Shown here: positions 50,325 to 60,900 of the stretch, one piece after another
Layout: each line of letters starts with the position of its first letter
Numbering within the stretch: position 1 is the stretch's first letter
Origin: Bacteroidetes bacterium 2013_40CM_41_45
GTDB taxonomy: Bacteria; Bacteroidota; Bacteroidia; AKYH767-A; 2013-40CM-41-45
Direction: 5' to 3'
Assembly: GCA_002215675.1 (NCBI GenBank)
Contig: NGFH01000011.1
Location: 62,001-126,000, forward strand
DNA length: 64,000 bases
The notes under the pieces: model-generated
What the model was told of the DNA's origin: nothing
Database searches by the model: none
The model's input: only the letters and a program-made list of their open reading frames with translations
Position numbers and translations under genes: made by a program

Positions 50325-51607
50325 GGCTTCTGTGTTTTAAGCTGAGCAATTAAGCGCGAATATTCATCCATGCTTTTCAGTTTCTGAAAGTCGGGTTCGC
50401 TCTCAATCCTCGAAAGGTCACTGAAGCCAAGACTTACCGCTTCATTAAGAAGTCCGAGAGCGCGATAATTATCTCCCTGGCGAGCCCGGAGAATTGCTTC
50501 AAGAAACCGCTGCTCGCTGTTCTGCGAGTCTGCCATGCGGTAAACCTGCAAAAATTTTTCTGCATCGGCATCATTATGATTTTTTATTGCATTGGTGGAA
50601 AAGGAATAAACCGCAACACCTATATATGCAAGCAGCCGCCTGCTACGGTGAAGCTTTTCTACATCAGTGTTGATGCGCCCATATTGCTGAAGATTTGATA
50701 TCTCAGTTTTCCACCAGAAAATATTTTGAGTCGTAAATGCGTCAAGATATTTTTTCTGCAATCCGGCTTCTGCTTCAAATGCTTTGGCCATTCGGGGAGT
50801 AACCGCTGCGGCTGAAATCTTTTTCTCCAACATTTTTTTCTCTTGAGCATCAGAGACGGTCAGCATTTTAAAGGCGTTTCGCATCGCTGCTGTATCAGGC
50901 CATTCGTGCTTGCCTTCAAATACCTGGAAATAATTTTTTAGTCCTGCCTCTTCAAAATGTTCGTGCATAAGGAACATTTCAAGAAGATTGAAATCATCAT
51001 TCCCGGCAAAGCCGAAATAAAATAATCCGGGGTGGGATTTCAGTATCTCATCCATATATGCTGCACCACAGCCAATAACTCCGTCAATATTTTTTTCGTA
51101 CGCTGCCACTGCTCCGGCAACTCTTGCTCCGCCCGAAAAGCCCATTGTATATCTCCGGGTTGCATCAATCGAAATTTTATTGGATGCATCCAGAATCATC
51201 GTGTTTGCCATAATGAGCAACGTATCATACGGTATCCCGTTACGCGAATTATTGGAACCGATTAATGCAAATCCGAATTCTTCGGCAAGTGTTTGATATT
51301 TTGTTACCGGTAATTTTCCATCTGCGTGCGCATCGAAAATAAAAATGACCGGAGAAGCTTTTTGTGATGAATAATAAGACGGCAGATAAAGGCAATAATT
51401 TAGTTGCGGCTGGGCAGCACATTGAATATTGTCAGTGACTTTACCTCTTAATTTGGAAAAGTCATCGTGCGATTGCACTTGTTCGGCAGGCGAAATATTT
51501 TCCTGTATTTTTTTATAACGGGGATGGTCTGAAGAGCAGGAATTCAAAATAGCAAACAGTGACAAACTGCCACATACAAACCACATTCGGCAAAAAGCAT
51601 TTCTCAT
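50321..51607 (-). CDS. Lipoprotein with alpha/beta-hydrolase domain and C-terminal helical repeats
   Basis: A 428-residue protein. The lipoprotein signal ends AILNSCSS. Residues ~60-260 form an alpha/beta-hydrolase: LNYCLYLPSYY, PVIFIFDAHADG, the nucleophile elbow MGFSGGARVAG and the His in GKHEWPD. This resembles esterases acting on polymers or glycans, but the substrate is unknown. The rest is helical and ends TPR-like (RALGLLNEAVSLGFSDL). It lies 4 bp after obgE and overlaps the PAP2 gene by 4 bp. Confidence 0.82.
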   Translation of the reverse strand: MRNAFCRMWFVCGSLSLFAILNSCSSDHPRYKKIQENISPAEQVQSHDDFSKLRGKVTDNIQCAAQPQLNYCLYLPSYYSSQKASPVIFIFDAHADGKLPVTKYQTLAEEFGFALIGSNNSRNGIPYDTLLIMANTMILDASNKISIDATRRYTMGFSGGARVAGAVAAYEKNIDGVIGCGAAYMDEILKSHPGLFYFGFAGNDDFNLLEMFLMHEHFEEAGLKNYFQVFEGKHEWPDTAAMRNAFKMLTVSDAQEKKMLEKKISAAAVTPRMAKAFEAEAGLQKKYLDAFTTQNIFWWKTEISNLQQYGRINTDVEKLHRSRRLLAYIGVAVYSFSTNAIKNHNDADAEKFLQVYRMADSQNSEQRFLEAILRARQGDNYRALGLLNEAVSLGFSDLSRIESEPDFQKLKSMDEYSRLIAQLKTQKP

Positions 51608-51611
51608 TCTT

Positions 51612-52607
51612 TCAATCCTTATTTAATTCACTCCACAATAAATCTTTAAGTTCATCAATTCCTTTTGCGGTAACGGAAGAAATAAAAACGGTTTTGATTT
51701 TCTTAGGCAGCTCTTTTTTCATTTCTTTCATCAGCTCCTTATCAAGCAAGTCTGATTTGGTAACAGCAAGCACTCTCCTTTTGTCGAGCAGTTCGGGATT
51801 GTACAGCTTCAGTTCATTCAGAAGGATTTTATATTCTTTGTTCACGTCTGCACTGTCACACGAAATCATAAACAGCAGAACGGAATTGCGCTCGATGTGA
51901 CGGAGAAAACGCAGCCCGAGTCCTTTTCCTTTGTGTGCACCTTCAATGATTCCCGGAATGTCTGCCATCACAAAAGAACGCTTGTCACGGTAAGCAACAA
52001 TACCTAGATTGGGAACCAAGGTTGTAAAGGGATAATCCGCAATTTCCGGTTTGGCAGCGCTCACCACAGAAAGCAGTGTTGACTTTCCTGCATTCGGAAA
52101 TCCAACCAATCCCACATCGGCAAGAAGTTTTAACTCCAGCACTTTCCATTCTTCCAATCCCGGTTCACCCGGCTGGGCAAAACGCGGCGTCTGCAGCGTA
52201 GACGTTTTGAAAAAATTATTTCCCTTACCGCCCCGTCCTCCGGCAAGCAGCACCTTTTCTTCCCCATGCCCGGTGATTTCGAACAGAAGTTCATTGGATG
52301 GAAAACCGCGGGCAATCGTTCCGAGTGGCACTTCCAGAATTTCGTCTTTGCCATCCGCTCCCGAGCGGTTTCCGCCTTCGCCCTTATTGCCGGGCTTGGC
52401 AATTACATGCTTTCGATATTTGAGGTGGAGCAATGTCCAAAGTTGTTTGTTGCCTCGCAGTACAATGCTGCCACCATCTCCGCCATCGCCTCCATCGGGG
52501 CCTCCCATCGCGGTAAGCTTATCACGAAGAAAATGAACCGAACCCGCTCCGCCCTTTCCTGAGCGGCACATGATTTTTACATAGTCAACAAAATTGGCTG
52601 AAGCCAT
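51612..52607 (-). CDS. obgE: GTPase ObgE/CgtA
   Basis: A 331-residue protein with the Gly-rich Obg fold ([40 protein letters not shown]) followed by the G domain: [12 protein letters not shown] (P-loop), FTTLVPNLG (switch I), [13 protein letters not shown] (G3) and TKSD (G4). It acts in 50S subunit maturation and growth control. No C-terminal OCT domain is present, as is common. It follows adk on the same strand. Confidence 0.96.
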   Translation of the reverse strand: MASANFVDYVKIMCRSGKGGAGSVHFLRDKLTAMGGPDGGDGGDGGSIVLRGNKQLWTLLHLKYRKHVIAKPGNKGEGGNRSGADGKDEILEVPLGTIARGFPSNELLFEITGHGEEKVLLAGGRGGKGNNFFKTSTLQTPRFAQPGEPGLEEWKVLELKLLADVGLVGFPNAGKSTLLSVVSAAKPEIADYPFTTLVPNLGIVAYRDKRSFVMADIPGIIEGAHKGKGLGLRFLRHIERNSVLLFMISCDSADVNKEYKILLNELKLYNPELLDKRRVLAVTKSDLLDKELMKEMKKELPKKIKTVFISSVTAKGIDELKDLLWSELNKD

Positions 52608-52664
52608 TAGGGTTTTTACGATTTATGATATAAGAATTACGATTTAGAAAATGGTAAAACGTAA

Positions 52665-53237
52665 TCAGTTGTTATCTATTGCCTCACAAAGTTTCTGAAA
52701 AATATTTTCAATACCGCCTACGCCTTTTATCACCTTCAATTTATTCTGCTTTGCATAATAATCTTTCAGCGGGGTAGTTTTGTTGTTGTACTCTTCAATC
52801 CGCTTTTCAATGATGTGAGTATCCTGGTCATCTGCTCTGCCGGAATCTTTCCCCCTGTTCAGCAGCCTTTTGATGAGTTCTTCTTTTTCCGCTTCAAGCG
52901 CAAGCATCATCGTAATGGAAGTCCCCTTTTCCCCCAGCAATTTATCCAGCGCCTCTGCCTGTTTTATGGTGCGTGGAAAGCCATCAAAAATAAACCCGAT
53001 GGCATTTTTATTTGTATCCAGCTTGGAGTCAATCATTCCTATGACCACTTCATCGGGAACAAGCATGCCTGCGTCCATAAGTTTTTTTGCTTTCATTCCC
53101 AATTCGGTTCCGGCTGCAATTTCACTTCGCAAAATATCACCGGTGGAAAGATGAACGAGTTTATATTTTTCAATCAGCTTCTCAGATTGCGTGCCTTTGC
53201 CGGCACCGGGAGGACCAAAGAGAACAATATTGAGCAT
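52665..53237 (-). CDS. adk: Adenylate kinase
   Basis: A 190-residue protein of the short form. It has the P-loop GPPGAGKGT, the AMP-binding HLSTGDILRSEIA, FDGFPRT with the catalytic Arg, and NRGKDSGRADDQD in place of a zinc-containing LID. It interconverts ATP, AMP and ADP. Hpt lies upstream by 41 bp and obgE downstream, as often in this phylum. Confidence 0.96.
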   Translation of the reverse strand: MLNIVLFGPPGAGKGTQSEKLIEKYKLVHLSTGDILRSEIAAGTELGMKAKKLMDAGMLVPDEVVIGMIDSKLDTNKNAIGFIFDGFPRTIKQAEALDKLLGEKGTSITMMLALEAEKEELIKRLLNRGKDSGRADDQDTHIIEKRIEEYNNKTTPLKDYYAKQNKLKVIKGVGGIENIFQKLCEAIDNN

Positions 53238-53278
53238 AGAAAGACAGCAGTTATGTGTTATTCGTTACCAGAAAAAAT

Positions 53279-53818
53279 TTAAGATTCAAGGGCGTAAATA
53301 TCTTCAAGAGTTCTTCCCAGTCCGTTATAATCTAACCCGTAACCAACGAGAAACTTATCGGGAACTTCTAACCCGACATAATCCAAAGCGATTTTTTTCC
53401 GGTATGCTTCGGGCTTAAAAAAAAGCGTGGCAATGCTAACTCCATCGGGATTATGTTTTTTTATTTCACTCATCACCGCTTCCAGGGTATTTCCTGTATC
53501 CACTATATCTTCAAGAATAATTACAGGCCGCTTTTTTAGATTTTCATTTACTCCAATCAATGTATTGACTTTTCCTGTTGAACCGGTGCCGGAATACGAA
53601 GACACTTTTATGAAAGAGATTTCGCATTCAATTTTTATTTTTCTTAATAAATCAGCGGCAAAAAGAAACGAGCCATTAAGCACAGCAAGAAATAACGGGT
53701 TCTGATTTTTGAAATCCCTGTCTATTTTTTTTGCAATATTGGTAACTGCGCCCTGGATCCTGCGTGACGAAACCAGCAACATAAATTTCAAGTTATGAAT
53801 AGTAACAGATTTTCTCAT
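53279..53818 (-). CDS. hpt: Hypoxanthine phosphoribosyltransferase
   Basis: A 179-residue purine salvage enzyme with the PRPP-binding loop VIILEDIVDTGNTLE and the flexible loop VSSYSGTGSTGKV. The hood region KIALDYVGLEVPDKFLVGYGLDYN binds the base. It converts hypoxanthine or guanine with PRPP to IMP or GMP. It is the first gene of the minus-strand operon leading to adk and obgE. A well-formed promoter lies just upstream. Confidence 0.95.
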   Translation of the reverse strand: MRKSVTIHNLKFMLLVSSRRIQGAVTNIAKKIDRDFKNQNPLFLAVLNGSFLFAADLLRKIKIECEISFIKVSSYSGTGSTGKVNTLIGVNENLKKRPVIILEDIVDTGNTLEAVMSEIKKHNPDGVSIATLFFKPEAYRKKIALDYVGLEVPDKFLVGYGLDYNGLGRTLEDIYALES

Positions 53819-53826
53819 TCAAGAGG

Positions 53827-53855
53827 CAAAACTAAAATTATTAAGACAGGACAAA
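53827..53855 (-). promoter_or_regulatory. Bacteroidota-type promoter of the hpt operon
   Basis: On the minus strand TTTG (53855-53852) is followed after 17 nt by TAGTTTTG (53834-53827). This matches the consensus TTTG-N17-23-TAnnTTTG in both elements. The -7 box ends 8 nt before the ATG at 53818, so the transcript would have a very short leader. Confidence 0.55.
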
Positions 53856-53911
53856 GTCAGGAATGAATTAAAAATTTATTTTTACCGCATCTCAACAAAA
53901 ACACTCAGAAA

Positions 53912-54424
53912 ATGAATGCGAAAGTATCCATCATAATGGGAAGCACCACAGATTGGACCGTGATGCAGGAAGCGGCAAAAATTCTTGACAAGTTCAATAT
54001 TCCCTTTGAAGTCCATGCACTCTCGGCGCACCGGGTTCCCGAAGAGGTTTCGGCTTTTGCTAAAAAGGCAAGTACATCGGGAATAAAAGTCATTATTGCA
54101 GGAGCGGGCGGAGCAGCGCATCTGCCGGGAGTGGTTGCTGCACATACAACACTGCCAGTAATTGGGGTTCCATGCAAATCAAGCATATCGTTGGACGGAT
54201 GGGATTCGTTGCTTTCCATTGTTCAGATGCCCCCGGGAATTCCTGTCGCAACAGTGGGTGTGGATGCCGGACAAAATGCCGGAATCCTTGCCGTTCAAAT
54301 CCTGGCGCAGGCAGATGAAAAAATTGCAGCCGATTTGAAACAATTCAAAGAAGACATGAAACAAAAAGTGCTGAACGCGAACGAAGAACTGAAGCAGCAC
54401 AAATTCAAAAACAGGACGAACTGA
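53912..54424 (+). CDS. purE: N5-carboxyaminoimidazole ribonucleotide mutase
   Basis: A 170-residue class I PurE with SIIMGSTTDWTVMQEAAKIL, ALSAHRVPEEV, IAGAGGAAHLPGVVAAHT and IQMPPGIPVATVGVDAGQNA (LSIVQMPPGIPVATVG). It moves the carboxylate from N5 to C4 in de novo purine synthesis. The start is ATG 93 bp from the divergent hpt start, so salvage and synthesis genes share this control region. Confidence 0.95.
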   Translation: MNAKVSIIMGSTTDWTVMQEAAKILDKFNIPFEVHALSAHRVPEEVSAFAKKASTSGIKVIIAGAGGAAHLPGVVAAHTTLPVIGVPCKSSISLDGWDSLLSIVQMPPGIPVATVGVDAGQNAGILAVQILAQADEKIAADLKQFKEDMKQKVLNANEELKQHKFKNRTN

Positions 54425-54443
54425 ATTCTGTTAGGAGGGAAAA

Positions 54444-55262
54444 ATGAATAAATATTATTTCACATTTTTCTTTCTTTTTTCATTCAACAGTTTATTTGCA
54501 ACAGGTGAAAATATTTCTGCAGGGGCGCTCTCTGCGGCAGTTGCAAATGCCTCCGTATGTTACAGTGATTTATGGAGCGCATTCAACAACCAGGCAGGGC
54601 TGGCAGGCATAAAAAAATTTACAGGAGGAGTTTATTTTGAAAACCGGTTTGGTATGTCAGAGCTCGGAGTAAAATCATTTGCTGCTGCATTTCCCTTGGG
54701 TGAATCAGGTGCACTCGCATTAAGTGGAACGTATTTCGGCTACTCACTTTACAATGAGAAAAAAATCGGTCTGGGGTTTGGAAAGTCGTTCGGAAAAAAA
54801 TTAAAGGCAGGCGTTCAGCTTGATTACCTTTCAACAGTAATCGCTGAAAATTATGGCACCCGCGCCTCATTGACAGGTGAAGCAGGAATTATTGCAGAGC
54901 CCATAGAGAACCTGCTGCTTGGCTTTCATATCTATAACCCTATGCGAGCTAAAATTGCCGACTATGCAGATGAAAGAATTCCTTCCACAATGCGGCTTGG
55001 AATGCTGTACAAATTCTCGGAGCAGGTTATGGTTAGTGTTGAGGATGAAAAGGAAACTGATTCGGGAAATGTGATTAAAACGGGAGTTGATTACAGGATT
55101 GCAGAACCACTTTACCTCCGCACAGGATTTTCTACTAATCCGTCTCACATTTCATTCGGCTTCGGGCTAAAGTTCGGGCAGTTTGTCTTAGATGCCGCTG
55201 CTTCATATCACCGTGTACTGGGATTTACTCCGCATATTTCGCTTCGGTTTGAAGCGAAATAG
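54444..55262 (+). CDS. PorV/PorQ-like outer-membrane beta-barrel protein
   Basis: A 272-residue protein with a signal peptide (FFFLFSFNSLFATG). The mature part starts AGALSAAVANASVCYSDLWS, with the N-terminal pattern (AN.S....D..S.FNNQAG) of FadL-like barrels related to PorV and PorQ of the type IX secretion system. The rest is strands with alternating hydrophobics and ends with an aromatic C-terminal strand (HISLRFEAK). Function is uncertain: PorQ-like proteins are longer. An RBS-like aggaggg lies 5 bp before the ATG, unusual in this phylum. Confidence 0.7.
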   Translation: MNKYYFTFFFLFSFNSLFATGENISAGALSAAVANASVCYSDLWSAFNNQAGLAGIKKFTGGVYFENRFGMSELGVKSFAAAFPLGESGALALSGTYFGYSLYNEKKIGLGFGKSFGKKLKAGVQLDYLSTVIAENYGTRASLTGEAGIIAEPIENLLLGFHIYNPMRAKIADYADERIPSTMRLGMLYKFSEQVMVSVEDEKETDSGNVIKTGVDYRIAEPLYLRTGFSTNPSHISFGFGLKFGQFVLDAAASYHRVLGFTPHISLRFEAK

Positions 55263-55288
55263 TTTTTTGAAATTGCAACACGCTTCTA

Positions 55289-57400
55289 ATGCTGAAAGGG
55301 CACGTATTCACTCCTGGAAAGTTTTCACAAGCTATTGTTTTATGTGCCATGAGCATTCTGTTTATTTCATTTCAATCTTTAGCACAGGAGCCGCAACAAG
55401 AAGGTTCTTCCTTTACCTGCATTGATGATTTGCTTAAAGAAAAAGTCGAAAATGTTGCCGAGAATTCTGAAGAGAATGCCGATTTCACCGTGCTGTTTGA
55501 CCAATTGAATTATTATAAAGAACATCCTTTGAACCTGAACGATGCAACCCATGCAGAACTTGAGGAACTTTCGTTATTAAACGACCTCCAGATAAGTGCA
55601 TTGCTTAATCATATAAGCCGGAACGGAAAGCTGATTGCCTTAGAAGAACTGCAAACTATTGATGGCTTTGACAGGGAAACAATCAATAGAATTCTTCCCT
55701 ACGTTACTCTTGATAAATCTGCAGAGGAACAAACCATTACTCCGAAAAAAATTCTGACTGAAGGAAACAGCCGGTTGATTTTACGTTACCAGCAGGTGTT
55801 GGAAAATCAGAGAGGATACCAACGCAACGACACAATACCCTATGCAAATAATAAATGGTATCCGGGCAATGCGGCAAAATATTATTTGCGTTACAGGTAC
55901 ACACTGCCCGGGCGGTTGCGCATGGGGTTTACTGCTGAAAAGGATGCAGGTGAACCGTTCATTGACAGCGACACGTTGCAACAGGGTTTCGATTTTTATT
56001 CGGCCCATCTTTTTTATTACGGTAAAAATCTTGTGAGGACTGTTGCTCTTGGCGATTACCAGGTTCAATATGGGCAGGGATTGGTTATGTGGTCAGGTCT
56101 TGCGTTCGGAAAATCGGCTGATGTGCTGAATGTTAAGAAAAACGCGCGCGGAATTATACCCTATACTTCAGTGGATGAAAACGTTTTTATGCGGGGAAGC
56201 GCTGTTTCATTGGGTTGGAGAAATCTTTATGCCGATGTTTTTTATTCGGATAAAAAAATTGACGGCGCCATCACCACAGAACAGAATTTCGTTTCTCTTA
56301 TCGAAACGGGAAAACATCGCACCTACACAGAAATATTACGCAGTAAAATTATAGGGCAGAAAATTTTTGGAGGCCATGCCCGGTATTCAGACCGTAAACT
56401 AAACATAGGCATTACCGCAACCCGAACGGAATTCGGTGATACGTTGCAAAAGGATTTAAAGCCCTACAATCAGTTTACTTTTACGGGCGTTGCTCTATCA
56501 AATTACGGAATCGATTATTCATACCTGTGGAAGAACATAAGCTTCTTTGGGGAAACGGGTGGAAGCGATAATGGGGGAATGGCAACCATAAACGGAGCGC
56601 TGCTTGCCCTTGACAAAAATGTTTCTTTGGCCGTAGTTAACCGGCATTATAAAAAAGACTATACCGCTTTGCAGAGTCGTGCATTTGGAGAAAACACTTT
56701 AAATGCAAATGAGAACGGAACATATATCGCTCTTTCCCTGAAACCTGTCCGCAAGATTACCATCAACACGTATTTCGATCAGTTTAATTTTCCATGGCTG
56801 CGGTACCTGGTCAATGCTCCGAGCAACGGATATGAAATACTTTCGCAAATCACATTTACACCTTCTAAAAGCTTTGAAGCATATTTCCGCTACCGCGAAA
56901 GAAATAAACCTGAAAATGAATCAGGCAATGCGAATCCGGTTGATGAACTTAAAGATGCGACCCAGAAAAATTACCGCGTGAATCTGCGATATAAAAATTC
57001 GGACGAGGTGAATTTTTCATCACGGTTGGAATGGGTGAATTATTTTAAGGAAGATAATAATACTGAATATGGTTTTATGATTTCACAGGAAGCGGAGGTG
57101 AAAATAAGCAGGAAACTTTCTGTGGCAGCAGCATATATTTTATTCGACACCGATTCATACAATGCACGGATTTATGCTTATGAAAGCGATGTGCTTTATT
57201 CCTACTCCGTTCCGTTTTACTATTACCGCGGCAGCAGGTATATTCTTAACCTGATGTACAGGCTAACCCACGGCATCGATTTCTGGCTTAGATACAGTCA
57301 GACCCGGTATAGTAACCGTTCGGTAATAGGAAGCGGGCTGGACGAAATTGAAGGAAATACAAAATCGGAAATTAAAGCGCAGTTGCGTTTTAGTTTCTGA
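55289..57400 (+). CDS. Helix-hairpin-helix plus beta-barrel protein
   Basis: A 703-residue protein. After a signal sequence (IVLCAMSILFISFQSLAQ) there is a helical region with two ComEA-type helix-hairpin-helix units (LNLNDATHAELEELSLLNDL; LEELQTIDGFDRETINRILP). The last ~550 residues form a large beta-barrel with strands such as RLRMGFTAEKDAGEP, VQYGQGLVMWSGLAFGK and a C-terminal aromatic strand. Proteins of this layout are common in Bacteroidota, with unknown function; HhH could bind DNA, or simply be a protein-interaction unit at the periplasm. It directly follows the PorV/PorQ-like gene (26 bp). Confidence 0.82.
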   Translation: MLKGHVFTPGKFSQAIVLCAMSILFISFQSLAQEPQQEGSSFTCIDDLLKEKVENVAENSEENADFTVLFDQLNYYKEHPLNLNDATHAELEELSLLNDLQISALLNHISRNGKLIALEELQTIDGFDRETINRILPYVTLDKSAEEQTITPKKILTEGNSRLILRYQQVLENQRGYQRNDTIPYANNKWYPGNAAKYYLRYRYTLPGRLRMGFTAEKDAGEPFIDSDTLQQGFDFYSAHLFYYGKNLVRTVALGDYQVQYGQGLVMWSGLAFGKSADVLNVKKNARGIIPYTSVDENVFMRGSAVSLGWRNLYADVFYSDKKIDGAITTEQNFVSLIETGKHRTYTEILRSKIIGQKIFGGHARYSDRKLNIGITATRTEFGDTLQKDLKPYNQFTFTGVALSNYGIDYSYLWKNISFFGETGGSDNGGMATINGALLALDKNVSLAVVNRHYKKDYTALQSRAFGENTLNANENGTYIALSLKPVRKITINTYFDQFNFPWLRYLVNAPSNGYEILSQITFTPSKSFEAYFRYRERNKPENESGNANPVDELKDATQKNYRVNLRYKNSDEVNFSSRLEWVNYFKEDNNTEYGFMISQEAEVKISRKLSVAAAYILFDTDSYNARIYAYESDVLYSYSVPFYYYRGSRYILNLMYRLTHGIDFWLRYSQTRYSNRSVIGSGLDEIEGNTKSEIKAQLRFSF

Positions 57401-57515
57401 AAAACCCCGCTGAAATAGCTGGTATTTACGGCATTAAGAAAATCTTTATTTTTGTATGGATGCTGGTCTTAAATTATTTTCTATTTTTGATTGATTAAAA
57501 TCAGCGAGTATAACC

Positions 57516-57875
57516 ATGTGTAAAATCGTATTGACCGGATTTCTGTTTTTTGCATTTGTTTATTCATATGCACAAGAGCCCACTGTAATTTCTTCGCGAG
57601 GCGAGTTTCCCAAATCGCAAAAGATGATTGAGATGGAATCTAAATTTTTTTGTTGCCCTTTCTCCGGCTGTACATTTGCCTCTATGGAATCGGAAAAATG
57701 TTCTATACATGATGTACCGACAGTAAAAGTGGGAAACTATTATTGCCCGGAGTGCGGCAGAAATTCTGCAGAGAAAAAATTTACCTGTCCCGTACATCGC
57801 AATATTCCAGCGCAGCAAATGCAAATGAAGTATATGTTTCCTGCAGAATCTCTTCCTAAAAACTACACTAGATAA
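57516..57875 (+). CDS. Small secreted cysteine-rich protein
   Basis: A 119-residue protein with a signal peptide (VLTGFLFFAFVYSYAQ). Two Cys-rich units follow: FFCCPFSGCTF..EKCSIHD and YYCPECGRNS..FTCPVHRN. Each has a CP-type pair and a later Cys-x-(I/V)-His, resembling the heavy-metal-binding (YHS/HMBD-like) domains with YTCPMHP motifs. Metal binding is inferred. No close relative is recognised and no metal transport gene is adjacent; the next gene is a secreted T9SS cargo. Confidence 0.62.
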   Translation: MCKIVLTGFLFFAFVYSYAQEPTVISSRGEFPKSQKMIEMESKFFCCPFSGCTFASMESEKCSIHDVPTVKVGNYYCPECGRNSAEKKFTCPVHRNIPAQQMQMKYMFPAESLPKNYTR

Positions 57876-57921
57876 ACCATTATCAGGCGATGAATAATTC
57901 TTTTTATATTAAATTATTTCG

Positions 57922-60900
57922 ATGAGAGAAAAAAATTACTCCGCCATTTTGAAAATCGTTCTGCTTTTGGCAATCATATTTTTGCGTTTGCCGGCAAGCG
58001 GACAGCTTATACAGTTATTTTTTGAAGATTTTAACGGGGCAACCACTCATGTTGACAGCGGCTTAAACGTTAGCGGCGGTCCCGGAGGAGCCTATGGTCC
58101 AAACAGGTGGATAATCAATAACAGTTATGATGGTTTAGGAGTTTATCCTAACACGCCCCGGGAAGACAGCACCTACGGCGGTACTATTTATGGCGCTCCT
58201 TATAGCAAGTATTTGCACATATATGATTCGGCTTATGGTGCATCGCAGGGAGTTACAAATTGCAGCTATGATGCAACGGTAGCTTCAAACAATTTTGCAA
58301 CGTTCGATACCATTTGTACATTGGGTATTACCGATGTACACTTTGCCTTTTTCTATACCTGCATGGGCTCCCCGGGGGCTTATGGGGAACTCTATTACAA
58401 AGCCGACGCAGGCCCCTGGACGCAAACCGGCCTTCCGAAATACGACAATAAAACAAAGTGGAAGTATGAGGATTTTCATGATGCCGGTTTCGATAATCAT
58501 GCTGCATTAGTGTTTGGATTTCGCTGGGTGAACAATAGTGGCTCTCCGCCGTCAACAACTGCGTTTGGCATTGATGATATTGAAATAGTGGGAATGAAGG
58601 ATACAACTCTCACTCTTACCATAACATCTGTTCCCGATACCGTTTGTCTTGGAGAAGCTTTTTTTATTGGATGGCAGCTTTCTGCTCCTATTTGCTACAG
58701 CAGGATTATAATTGAACGCTCAAATGACACGGGCGATTTTTCGACTCCTACAGCATTACCGTATAATTATTTTATACCACCTAATCAGTCCATGGGTTTT
58801 TTTTATATTCCGGCAAGCGTTTCCGCCGGAATGTTTCCCGGGAGTTGTTATAAGTTCAGGTTATACAGGATAGTACCACTTCCTACATTTTACAGCAACG
58901 AAAGTCCCTGTATTGTTCTCCGGTTTTGCCCCAATACAATCACTACCTGCCCCAATGGCCCTCCTGTTGTAACTATAGACCCTAATGACTCCAATGTGGT
59001 TTGCGCCGGTAGCGTAATTGACGTTCCTTTTTATTCTACAGGCATCTTCCAGGCAAACAGTTACCAGCTTCAATTGTCTGATAGCAGCGGAAGCTTTGCC
59101 AACCCGATTACGCTAGGTTCAAGCAGCGATGATTGTACCTATGACCCTCTGAATCTTAATCCATTTTGCTCGCCTCCTCCGGGTTCGGTTGGAGGACGTA
59201 TTCCGGATACCACGTTAGCAGGGTGCAGCTATTATATCAGGGTGATTGGAACGGGGCCTGTTCCGGGGCCGAGCCCTACCCTCGGTTCTGTTTGGGGGCC
59301 CTTTTGCATTAAGCACTGCGACATTATAACAAACAATGAGCAGGATATTACCTTTCCATGTTTGTTTCCTTCGGATACGGTTATCTGCATTAACGTACCT
59401 ATAAATGTTAATTTCTATGACAGCACGGCTGTTTATCAGCCGGGCAATCAGTTCCAGGTACAGCTTATAAGCCGTGGGCCTTTTCCACCGCCCTTTACCC
59501 TGGTAGGTACGCCTACCTGGTATTTAGGAAGTATAACCGCAGTGGGAGATACCATTTTAAAAATATGCCTGGGCCCTCTTGATTCTATGCTTGCGCACGG
59601 TATCTACCCCGGGTCATACTATATGAGAATTGTTGCTACCAATTCTTCTGTCCCCGGAAATTCTTCCGGCAGCATTGTCCGTTTTACTATTGGTGCCCCG
59701 TATAATAACCCGCACGTTCTGGTTGCGGTTAATAGCTTAACCAATCAGCCGATACCTCCTGCATGTTTGGGAGACCAGGTTACCATTACTGTGTTTCCTC
59801 CCATGCCATACCCCTCAACGGTTAAATGGTATCTTAGCAGCAACACTCCGCTTGCTGATCCGCCCTGGAATCAGAATGTGTTGTATCTCAATTTAAATGC
59901 TCCAGGTACGGTCACGGTAAGAGTTCGCGAAAACAGTTTTGGCTGCCTGGGCGATTTTTGCCCGCCACTTGTAATAAATGTATTGGGCCCGCCTAATGTT
60001 AACATTGGCGGTAGTATTAATACTTGTGTTGGAAAAGTAGAGCATTATATATGTCCATTTAATGCAAATAATTATTACCGGTGGGTGCTTAATACAGGGG
60101 GGGCTTTTGTTGATACTTCAAATAACACTTCGGATATTGTGTTTAGTACGCCGGGCACATATACCATATCCGTGATTGTTCGCAACGCATGTTTTATAGA
60201 CACCGGTTATAAAACCATCACGGTAAGGCCATACCCTGTTGCCAATGCAGGTATTGATACTTCTATATGCACGGGCAGCCAGATTATTCTTGTTACTTCC
60301 CCAATAGACACTGCCTGGACATACCGATGGACGCTGCTGAACAATACCGTGCTTGGAACCAATGACAGCTTAACGGTAAGCCCTCTTAGTACAACACAAT
60401 ATGTAGTACAGGTCACTAATTCCACGTGTTCGCTAAAAGATACAATTACCGTAACTGTTGACCAGCCGCCCCAGACCAGCTTCACAGATTCCATTTGTGT
60501 TGACGGCACCTCGCTAGTGCTTGACCCAGGAATAAATCCGGCCACTTATGATTGGTACGACAATTCCACCACCCAGCAACACACGGTTACGGATACCGGA
60601 ACATACGCTGTAAACATACAGGTGCTAGGGGAAGTCTGTTATCGCATGTATTCATATGCGGTGGGATATGCATACCCCGATTCATCAGACCTGAATTCTG
60701 TTATCTGTGCAGGCAACCCATTCGTATTGGATGCAACAGAACCGGGAGCTACTTATCAATGGAGTACAGGCGAAACATCAGCGCAGATCACCATCAACAG
60801 CATAGGAACATATTCCGTTATTATTACTTCGTCTGCACGCAGGTGTTCAATTACCAAAACGTATGTTGTCACCGATGACCCTGAATTATGCCCTCGCGAT